Under the pieces are notes generated by a model, which was given only the letters and a program-made list of their open reading frames with translations, did no database searches and was not told the origin of the DNA. Shown piece after piece: positions 1 to 6,139 of a DNA stretch of 7,423 nucleotides. Each line of letters opens with the position of its first letter. Position 1 is the first letter of the stretch. Position numbers and translations under genes: made by a program. This DNA is from Sporichthyaceae bacterium (GTDB lineage Bacteria; Actinomycetota; Actinomycetes; JACCUZ01), in contig JACCUZ010000306.1 in the NCBI GenBank assembly GCA_013698395.1, positions 1 to 7,423 on the forward strand, given 5' to 3'.

Positions 1-172
1 GGGCGAGTAGCAGGCCGTCCGGTCCGCGCTCGAGCCTGGCTCGGCCCGCGACAGCGGCCAGCACTCCCAGCGGGGTGGCCAGGTTGACCACGTTGGCCAC
101 CTGCCGCACCCGCAGCGCCGCCCGCACGTCGACCCCTGTCCGCCGTCCCAGCACCCGGACGAGCAGTCTCAC
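1..172 (-). CDS. Hypothetical protein, 5' part (runs off left edge)
   Basis: Reading the minus strand from a GTG at 172 gives an uninterrupted 57-residue N-terminus that starts MRLLVRVLGRRTGVDVRAAL and later contains NVVNLATPLG and ERGPDGLLLA. The codons have the G/C-ending bias of real genes here, and the composition (basic and hydrophobic, then an Asn/Pro/Gly segment) looks like a genuine protein. I do not recognise a characterised family. My memory of short uncharacterised actinobacterial proteins with an NVVNL-TPLG segment is not proof. No Shine-Dalgarno sequence precedes the GTG, so the message may be leaderless. An in-frame GTG at 214 is an alternative start, but it would run into the thrC riboswitch and promoter region. 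The gene is divergent from thrC, with only about 45 bp between this start and the riboswitch. The C-terminus lies outside the window. Confidence 0.6.
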   Translation of the reverse strand, partial: MRLLVRVLGRRTGVDVRAALRVRQVANVVNLATPLGVLAAVAGRARLERGPDGLLLA

Positions 173-189
173 GCGTGGGCGGCGCCGCG

Positions 190-195
190 TACAGT
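190..195 (+). promoter_or_regulatory. Candidate -10 element for the thrC transcript
   Basis: TACAGT fits the actinobacterial TANNNT -10 pattern and would put the transcription start near 202, just before the riboswitch begins at 217. No good -35 hexamer is visible 16-18 bp upstream, where the sequence is around GTCTCAC at 166-172. The assignment is therefore weak. It would also overlap the start of the divergent gene. Confidence 0.3.
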
Positions 196-216
196 CGAGC
201 CCACAACTGAACACCG

Positions 217-347
217 CTCATCCAGAGGGGCAGAGGGAACGGCCCGACGAAGCCCCGGCAACCGCACCGCACATCTCGCGTTCTCGCGAGGCCTGCGCGT
301 CACGGTGCCAACTCCGCCCCGGCGCAGAAGCGACCGGGACAGATGAG
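217..347 (+). ncRNA. SAM-I (S-box) riboswitch aptamer upstream of thrC
   Basis: The stretch carries the conserved S-box core: GAGGGA at 233-238, GGCCCGACGAAGCCCCGGCAA within 241-261, and GGTGCCAACTCC at 304-315. The helices can be drawn. P1 is CTCATC (217-222) with GATGAG (342-347). P2 is GGGGC (227-231) with GCCCC (252-256) around the kink-turn segment. P3 is ACCG (261-264) with CGGT (303-306), capped by CTCGCG/CGCGAG (275-280 and 285-290). P4 is CCCGG-CGC (318-325) with GCG-CCGGG (330-338), with an AGAA loop. A P4 inside P1 and the kink-turn sequence point to SAM-I rather than SAM-IV. The 3' strand of P1 runs straight into the thrC Shine-Dalgarno sequence (AGGAG at 346-350). Ligand-stabilised P1 would therefore compete with ribosome binding, and control is probably translational. 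I see no terminator hairpin with a U-tract before the ATG. The ligand-binding pseudoknot was not modelled. Confidence 0.9.
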
Positions 348-354
348 GAGAGGA
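346..354 (+). promoter_or_regulatory. thrC ribosome binding site overlapping riboswitch P1
   Basis: The purine run AGGAGAGGA ends 9 nt before the ATG at 364 and supports that start. An in-frame ATG at 343 lies inside P1 of the riboswitch with no space for its own Shine-Dalgarno sequence, so it is rejected as the start. The first two bases of the run (346-347) are paired in P1. Confidence 0.75.
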
Positions 355-363
355 CGCTTCGCC

Positions 364-1641
364 ATGACCGCGACCACCGCCACCGCTGCGACCACCGCAG
401 ACCCTGTCACCACCTTGGACCTCGGTCCGGCACGCGCGCTGGCTTGCCGAGAGTGCGGCGCCACGTCGCCGCTCGGCCCGCACTACGCCTGCGCCGAGTG
501 CTTCGGCCCCCTCGAGGTGGCCTACGAGTTCGGCCCGGTCACCCGCGAGTCGATCGAGGCCGGCCCTCGGTCGATCTGGCGGTACCGCGGCCTCCTGCCG
601 GTCCCCTCGACGGTGCAGGAGACGCGCAACCTCGAGCCCGGCGGAACGCCGCTCGTCCGCGCCGACAACCTGGCCCGGGAGCTCGGCATGCGCGCGCTGT
701 GGGTCAAGGACGACAGCGCCAACCCGACCCACTCCTTCAAGGACCGGGTCGTCGCCGTGGCGCTGGCCGCCGCGCGCGAGCTCGGCTTCAGCACCCTGGC
801 CTGCCCCTCGACGGGGAACCTGGCGAACGCGGTGGCCGCCGCTGCGGCGCGTGCGGGCATCCGCTCGGTGGTGCTCATCCCGGCTGACCTCGAGCAGCAG
901 AAGATCGTGACCACGGCCGTCTACGGCGGGACGCTGGTCGCGGTGGAAGGCACGTACGACGACGTCAACCGCGTCGCGTCGGAGCTTGCCGGGGAGCACG
1001 AGGACTGGGCGTTCGTGAACGTCAACGTGCGTCCCTACTACGCCGAGGGGTCCAAGACGCTCGGCTTCGAGGTGGCCGAGCAGCTGGGCTGGCGGCTTCC
1101 GCAGCAGGTGGTGATCCCGGTCGCCTCCGGCTCGCAGCTGACCAAGGTGGACAAGGCCTTCGGTGAGCTGGCGTCGCTCGGGCTGGTGGAGGAGTCGCCG
1201 TACCGGATCTTCGGTGCGCAGGCGACGGGCTGCTCGCCCGTGGCGGCGGCGTTCAAGGCCGGGCACGACGTCGTACGCCCGGTCCGGCCCTCGACCATCG
1301 CCAAGTCGCTGGCGATCGGCAACCCGGCTGACGGGCCGTACGTGCTCGACACAGTGCGGCGCACCGGCGGCGCAGTGGAGGACGTCAGCGACGACGAGGT
1401 TGTCGAGGGAATCCGACTGCTCGCCCGGACGGAGGGCATCTTCGCCGAGACGGCGGGCGGGGTGACGGTTGCGACGCTGCGCAAGCTGCTCGCCGCCGGC
1501 CAGCTCGACCCGGCGGCCGAGACGGTGGTGTTCAACACCGGGGAGGGACTGAAGACCCTCGACGCCGTGGCCGGCGTCGTCGGCCCCGCCGCCACGATCC
1601 CGGCCTCGGCCGACGCGTTCACGGCCGCCGGACTCGCCTGA
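364..1641 (+). CDS. thrC: Threonine synthase
   Basis: This PLP enzyme converts O-phospho-L-homoserine and water to L-threonine and phosphate, the last step of threonine synthesis in the cytoplasm. The 425-residue protein opens with a low-complexity Thr/Ala tail. A zinc-ribbon-like segment with paired cysteines (C28-x2-C31 and C43-x2-C46) follows, as in plant-like threonine synthases. Next come the fold-type II PLP motifs: THSFKDR with the Schiff-base lysine at about K126, and the phosphate-binding loop STGNLANA from about S149. Near the C-terminus, a VVFNTGEGLKTLD segment is typical of the family. The start at 364 is chosen for its Shine-Dalgarno sequence and because the next upstream ATG is inside the riboswitch. 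Length and motifs are those of an intact enzyme. A SAM-I riboswitch precedes the gene. No terminator is visible between its stop and the groEL operator 4 bases later, so some read-through into groEL is possible. Related fold-II enzymes such as threonine dehydratase usually lack the N-terminal cysteine ribbon. Confidence 0.93.
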   Translation: MTATTATAATTADPVTTLDLGPARALACRECGATSPLGPHYACAECFGPLEVAYEFGPVTRESIEAGPRSIWRYRGLLPVPSTVQETRNLEPGGTPLVRADNLARELGMRALWVKDDSANPTHSFKDRVVAVALAAARELGFSTLACPSTGNLANAVAAAAARAGIRSVVLIPADLEQQKIVTTAVYGGTLVAVEGTYDDVNRVASELAGEHEDWAFVNVNVRPYYAEGSKTLGFEVAEQLGWRLPQQVVIPVASGSQLTKVDKAFGELASLGLVEESPYRIFGAQATGCSPVAAAFKAGHDVVRPVRPSTIAKSLAIGNPADGPYVLDTVRRTGGAVEDVSDDEVVEGIRLLARTEGIFAETAGGVTVATLRKLLAAGQLDPAAETVVFNTGEGLKTLDAVAGVVGPAATIPASADAFTAAGLA

Positions 1642-1645
1642 GTCG

Positions 1646-1689
1646 CTTGCACTCTCGGGGGTAGAGTGCTAATCATTGTCTTAGCACTC
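1646..1689 (+). promoter_or_regulatory. CIRCE operator (HrcA site) with a third half-site
   Basis: CTTGCACTC (1646-1654), a 9-nt spacer, then GAGTGCTAA (1664-1672) matches the CIRCE consensus TTAGCACTC-N9-GAGTGCTAA at 16 of 18 arm positions. After 8 more bases, a perfect third arm TTAGCACTC (1681-1689) follows, itself an exact inverted copy of the middle arm. HrcA, the heat-shock repressor whose activity depends on GroEL, binds CIRCE and represses groE operons. hrcA is not in this window. Confidence 0.93.
1647..1675 (+). promoter_or_regulatory. Candidate groEL promoter inside CIRCE
   Basis: TTGCAC (1647-1652) resembles a -35 box and TAATCA (1670-1675), 17 bp downstream, a weak -10 box. Both lie in the operator, so bound HrcA would block polymerase. 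The -10 match is poor and the transcription start is not fixed by sequence alone. It would fall near 1682, giving a leader of roughly 170 nt. Confidence 0.35.
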
Positions 1690-1776
1690 TATGTACCTGA
1701 GTGACAACGAGTGCGGCAGTGACAGACCGAGCAACATCGGATCCGGCCAGGTGAGGTCGGCGGGGGTACGCCAGAG

Positions 1777-1844
1777 CGGTGTGCCCGCGCCAGCCGTCCG
1801 TCGCGGGCACCACCGGGTCCCCATCCACCCCGATCGGGAGGACC
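1777..1844 (+). promoter_or_regulatory. Folded groEL 5' leader that pairs with the Shine-Dalgarno sequence
   Basis: Two adjoining helices can be drawn. Helix A is GTGCCCGCG (1781-1789) with CGCGGGCAC (1802-1810), 9 perfect bp around a 12-nt loop. It is extended by CGGT (1777-1780) with ACCG (1812-1815), with C1811 bulged. Helix B starts at the very next base: GGTCCCC (1816-1822) pairs with GG-GGACC (1837-1838 and 1840-1844), with A1839 bulged and a 14-nt loop. Helix B covers GGGAGGA (1836-1842), the groEL Shine-Dalgarno sequence. This geometry fits translational control such as an RNA thermometer. The pairing is seen in the sequence; the function is inferred. Confidence 0.5.
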
Positions 1845-1853
1845 AGAAACCGC

Positions 1854-3485
<1,632 letters not shown>

Positions 3486-3519
3486 TAGTCCTCCGCAGTA
3501 CCACTGCGCTAAACCGGAT

Positions 3520-3555
3520 CGAAGGGCGGTCTCCCGACAGGGGGGCCGCCCTTCG
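3520..3555 (+). terminator. Hairpin terminator after groEL, between convergent genes
   Basis: CGAAGGGCGG (3520-3529) pairs exactly with CCGCCCTTCG (3546-3555). The stem continues inward through TCTCCC (3530-3535) with GGGGGG (3540-3545, two G-U pairs), for about 16 bp closed by a GACA loop. No U-tract follows on either strand, as is common for actinobacterial terminators. It starts 34 bases after the groEL stop and ends 3 bases before the stop of the convergent HNH gene, so it could serve both. Confidence 0.85.
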
Positions 3556-3558
3556 TGC

Positions 3559-4983
3559 TCAGAAGGGCGGGGTGTCGTCCTCGCGCGGCGGTCCTGGGCC
3601 GGCCAGGCACAGCTGGTCGAGCACGGGGTCCGCGGGACGGCTGTAGCGCCGGCCCGAGGGAAGCGTGATGACCAGACCGCCGGCCCCGTCGCTCTTCACG
3701 GCGGTATCCGTGTGGGTCTTGACCCGGTGCCAGGGCCGGCAGCTGGCGTCGAGGTTGGCCGCTGAGGTCGGGCCGGCGGGGTGCGGGTCACGGTGGTCGA
3801 GATCGCAGAGGTCGGCCGGCATGCGGCAGCCCAACCCGCGGCAGGTGCGGTCGCGGGCGATCACGTGGTCGCGCATGTCCTGCGGAGGCTCGTAGCTCTC
3901 CGCACTCAGCTCGTCGAACCGCCCACTGCGCGGGTCGGTCAGGATGCGCCGCCAGGTGCCGTCACCGGCGATCCGACGGGCGACCTGTGCCGTGACAGGA
4001 CCTACCCCGACCAGCTCGCCCGGCTCGTCGTCCTGGCCGAGCAGCGTGGTAGCCGCCACGACGACACCGATCTGCGGACGCCGACCGTGGCGGTTCGGCA
4101 GGTGGTCGTGGGCCAGACCGTGGCGACCGAGGTCAGCGAGGACGTCCGCCCTGCGCTGATCGAGGTCGCGAGGATCGCCCGGCGCCTTTGCCGCCTTGGC
4201 CTTGCCGGTCAGCCAGAGGTAGACCGCCTCGACATGCTCGCTGGCGTCCACGTACTCCAGGCGGGACATGCCGTCGTCGAGCATCTCTCGGTAGACGGCG
4301 CGGCTGTCGACGGCCACCTCATGGCGTTGCTGGGCGCTGGTCGGGTCGATGGAGATGACCGCGCGACGCATCGCCGCTCGCAGCATGGCAGCGGTCTGGC
4401 CGCCAGCCCTGGTAAGCACGCGGTCCTCAACTGCACGCGCGTCGGTGTCGTCGAGGACGGCGACCGCTGCCACCAGGTCCCGGGTCTTGACCAGGTCGAT
4501 GCGGCCCTCCGCGAGCGCGCGCCGGGTGCCTGGCAGTCGCCGGAGGGAGCGAGCGAGCTGGATGCGGTTGCGCGCCGACTGGGGAGACAGGTTGAGGGCG
4601 GCGCCAATCTCGGTCGCGGCCATGAGGTCGGAGGAGACGTGATCGGGGTCCGACGTCGTGGGATCTGCAGGCTCCGCGACTCCCCTCCAGTCGGACACGC
4701 GGTTGATCAGCTCAGACGTCGCGGCCAGCTCGACCGATGCCGCCCAGGACGCCAACCGCGCCGCCGCGGCGGCGACCTCGACCATCAGGCCCGTCGGTGC
4801 CTCGCGCAACCGGACCTGGTTGAGCAGCGCGGCGAGATAGGGGCCAGCCTCGCAGGCGTCCAGCATCCCGGGATACGGCCAGTAGGGATCATCAAAGTCG
4901 AGGGCGATGTCTGCCGGGTCCAGCTCGGCCGGACTGTGGTCCGCCGGACTGTGGGCGGCCGGGGGCTCCGGCGGCATTTCCAT
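3559..4983 (-). CDS. DUF222 / HNH endonuclease domain protein (13E12 repeat family)
   Basis: This 474-residue protein has an N-terminal Pro/Ala/Ser-rich segment with a short repeat (AHSPADHSPAE, residues 10-20, from a 15-bp-period duplication at 4928-4954). A mostly helical DUF222 region follows at about 45-350. The HNH nuclease motif is near the C-terminus: Cys381, Cys386, the DLDHRDPHP motif with His397, Asn410 in AANLD, Cys415 and His419. The cysteines probably hold a zinc ion and the His/Asn residues resemble the metal-dependent nuclease core. This architecture is that of the 13E12 repeat family, abundant in actinobacteria; its substrate and physiological role are not established. The start at 4983 has GAGGAGG upstream with good spacing. 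An in-frame ATG two codons on (4977) is less well placed. A perfect LexA box overlaps the promoter, so induction by DNA damage is expected. The gene is complete and not obviously degraded. Confidence 0.93.
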   Translation of the reverse strand: MEMPPEPPAAHSPADHSPAELDPADIALDFDDPYWPYPGMLDACEAGPYLAALLNQVRLREAPTGLMVEVAAAAARLASWAASVELAATSELINRVSDWRGVAEPADPTTSDPDHVSSDLMAATEIGAALNLSPQSARNRIQLARSLRRLPGTRRALAEGRIDLVKTRDLVAAVAVLDDTDARAVEDRVLTRAGGQTAAMLRAAMRRAVISIDPTSAQQRHEVAVDSRAVYREMLDDGMSRLEYVDASEHVEAVYLWLTGKAKAAKAPGDPRDLDQRRADVLADLGRHGLAHDHLPNRHGRRPQIGVVVAATTLLGQDDEPGELVGVGPVTAQVARRIAGDGTWRRILTDPRSGRFDELSAESYEPPQDMRDHVIARDRTCRGLGCRMPADLCDLDHRDPHPAGPTSAANLDASCRPWHRVKTHTDTAVKSDGAGGLVITLPSGRRYSRPADPVLDQLCLAGPGPPREDDTPPF

Positions 4984-5000
4984 GACCGGACCTCCTCAAC

Positions 5001-5016
5001 TCGAACGTATGTTCGA
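5001..5016. promoter_or_regulatory. SOS (LexA) box upstream of the HNH gene
   Basis: TCGAACGTATGTTCGA is a perfect 6+4+6 palindrome, matching the mycobacterial/actinobacterial LexA site TCGAAC-N4-GTTCGA. It ends 17 bases before the HNH gene start and directly abuts that gene's candidate -10 box, an ideal place for repression. It is also about 124 bp upstream of the divergent DUF4031 gene, so effects there are possible but less likely. Confidence 0.9.
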
Positions 5017-5046
5017 AGTCTACCGGATGCCGGAGCCCCTGGACAA
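5017..5046 (-). promoter_or_regulatory. Candidate promoter of the HNH gene
   Basis: On the minus strand, TTGTCC (5046-5041) and TAGACT (5022-5017) form a plausible -35/-10 pair with 18 bp between them. The predicted start near 5010 falls inside the LexA box, so bound LexA would block initiation. The Shine-Dalgarno sequence GAGGAGG lies between the box and the ATG. Confidence 0.5.
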
Positions 5047-5139
5047 GGCCCTGTGCACAGCCGTCAGCCCACTCCCCAGATCAGAAATGACACGCGCTCG
5101 CGCGGCGAGGAGTGGGTCGGTCACTGCACCATTGTCGCC

Positions 5140-5409
5140 ATGGCGGTGTTGGTGGACGAGCCGATCTGGCCGTTTCGCGACAGGTTGTGGTGCCACCTGG
5201 TCAGCGACACGTCGTACGACGAGCTCCACGAGCTGGCGTCGCGACTGCGTATCCCGCTCCGCGGTTTCCAGGGCGACCACTACGACGTGCCTGCAGAGCT
5301 GCGCGACGCTGCTATCGCCCTCGGCGCGCAGCCGGTCAGCGGTCGCGAGCTCATCACCCGGCTCAGAGCGTCCGGCCTTCGTCGGCGAAAGGGAGAGGGT
5401 CACGAGTAG
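5140..5409 (+). CDS. DUF4031 domain protein
   Basis: This 89-residue protein starts MAVLVDEPIWPF, with HLVSDTSYDELHELA and GDHYDVPAELRDAA following. The conserved Trp, His and Asp residues of the DUF4031 family are recognisable and the whole protein is that domain. No biochemical function is known to me. There is no signal peptide or membrane segment, and the C-terminus is basic (LRRRKGEGHE). The start is taken at the ATG giving the usual family N-terminus. The frame is open far upstream, but only as antisense to the HNH gene. No Shine-Dalgarno sequence is near the ATG (AGGAG is about 28 nt away), so the mRNA may be leaderless. The 3' end overlaps the convergent HD-domain gene by 10 bp. Confidence 0.88.
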   Translation: MAVLVDEPIWPFRDRLWCHLVSDTSYDELHELASRLRIPLRGFQGDHYDVPAELRDAAIALGAQPVSGRELITRLRASGLRRRKGEGHE

Positions 5410-6023
5410 TGCGCCAGCTCGCGCTGGATGTTCGTCCGCGCGGCCACCTCCCACGCCGTACGTCCGTGAGCCGTCCTGAACAAGGTGGGCCGGTCGAGAA
5501 GTGACCGCAGCACCGCGCTTCGGCCCGAGCGGAATGTCGCGTCGTCGAGGTGGGCGTACTCGGCCCGGATCTCTGCGACGTACCGCTCGTAGTCCTGGGC
5601 CGTCGCGGCGAGGACGGCGAGGTCGGCGTCGCACAAGACGGCGCCGTTGGTGTCGCGGGGAAGCGGGTCGTGCGTCCTGGTGAGCCGCACGAGCCGGGCC
5701 ACCTCGTCGACCCGGCGCTTGTCGACGTGGAGCGCCTGCAGCGTCTCGCTCGCCAGGAGCGCGCTGCGTTCCTCGTTGTCCGGCGCCGTGGGGTCATAGA
5801 CCGCGTCGTGGAACCATGCGGCCAACCGCACAGCGGTTGCGTCCGAGGTCTCGTCAGCGAGCTCGTCCACCCGCGCCAGGACTGCAGCCAGGTGGTCGAG
5901 GCCGTGGTAGCGGCGGTGCGGCTCCGCCCATCTGCCTAGGAGGTCTGCACCAGCGGCAGGAAGATCACCTTGCGCAGACGCCTCCTGCACGCTGTGCAAC
6001 CAATGTGGCACGAGGTCAGTCAT
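5400..6023 (-). CDS. HD-superfamily metal-dependent phosphohydrolase (predicted)
   Basis: This 207-residue cytoplasmic protein carries an HD-type metal site: RRYHGLDHL (His40, His44), AAWFHDAVYD with the His72-Asp73 pair, and an acidic LCDADLAVLA stretch (Asp132, Asp134) that may supply the last ligand. The order and spacing fit the predicted HD phosphohydrolase group often labelled COG4339, whose substrate is unknown. The ATG at 6023 (MTDLVPHWLH) is preferred over an upstream in-frame ATG at 6149. The extra 42 residues look non-coding and would overlap the divergent gene's start, and an AAGGGAA ribosome-binding-like run lies 11 nt before 6023. The last codons overlap the end of DUF4031 on the other strand, so each stop lies inside the other gene. 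Function could be nucleotide or phosphate-ester hydrolysis; this is not decidable from sequence. Confidence 0.9.
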   Translation of the reverse strand: MTDLVPHWLHSVQEASAQGDLPAAGADLLGRWAEPHRRYHGLDHLAAVLARVDELADETSDATAVRLAAWFHDAVYDPTAPDNEERSALLASETLQALHVDKRRVDEVARLVRLTRTHDPLPRDTNGAVLCDADLAVLAATAQDYERYVAEIRAEYAHLDDATFRSGRSAVLRSLLDRPTLFRTAHGRTAWEVAARTNIQRELAHYS

Positions 6024-6074
6024 GACACACAGTGTTCCCTTGCTGCTCGCTGCGCCCGCCCCTTGCCCTGACGA

Positions 6075-6117
6075 CCGGTTACCGGCAGATTGCACTGCGA
6101 GCCCCCACGAGGGGCTT
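6075..6117 (+). promoter_or_regulatory. Inverted repeat and leader hairpin before the sialidase-like gene
   Basis: Between the divergent HD and sialidase-like genes there is CCGGT-T-ACCGG (6075-6085), a tight operator-like palindrome. It is followed by a hairpin, GCCCC (6101-6105) with GGGGC (6111-6115), extendable by A6100-T6116 and a G-T pair. TTGCCC (6063-6068) and CAGATT (6086-6091) could be a weak -35/-10 pair flanking the palindrome. None of this matches a named regulator that I recognise. Confidence 0.3.
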
Positions 6118-6139
6118 CGTCTATTGCCCTGGAGGCACC

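Noticed and set aside
217..347. SAM-IV rather than SAM-I assignment of the thrC leader
   Set aside because: The kink-turn core with GAGGGA, the GGCCCGACGAAG-type P2 loop region and the P4 hairpin inside P1 fit SAM-I. A covariance search would settle it.
343..363. ATG at 343 as the thrC start
   Set aside because: It lies inside riboswitch helix P1, has no separate ribosome site, and adds residues read from the Shine-Dalgarno region itself.
169..1266. A 365-codon minus-strand open frame opposite thrC
   Set aside because: It is Arg/Gly-rich and low in complexity and covers the riboswitch on the wrong strand. thrC is clearly the coding frame. The real minus-strand gene starts at about 172 in a different frame.
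1779..1853. Upstream in-frame ATG at 1779 for groEL
   Set aside because: It would add 25 residues absent from GroEL proteins and lies within the leader hairpin. The ATG at 1854 has GGGAGGA before it and the standard N-terminus.
4928..4954. Short tandem repeat (12-bp GCCGGACTGTGG, period 15) as a regulatory repeat
   Set aside because: It is in frame within the HNH gene and encodes the HSPAD/HSPAE duplication of a flexible N-terminus. Two copies are better explained as coding slippage.
3781..5409. A long open plus-strand frame (542 codons) continuous with DUF4031
   Set aside because: Most of it is antisense to the DUF222/HNH gene, whose protein has clear domain motifs, a Shine-Dalgarno sequence and an SOS promoter. 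Only the last 89 codons match a family (DUF4031). The open frame is a by-product of high GC.
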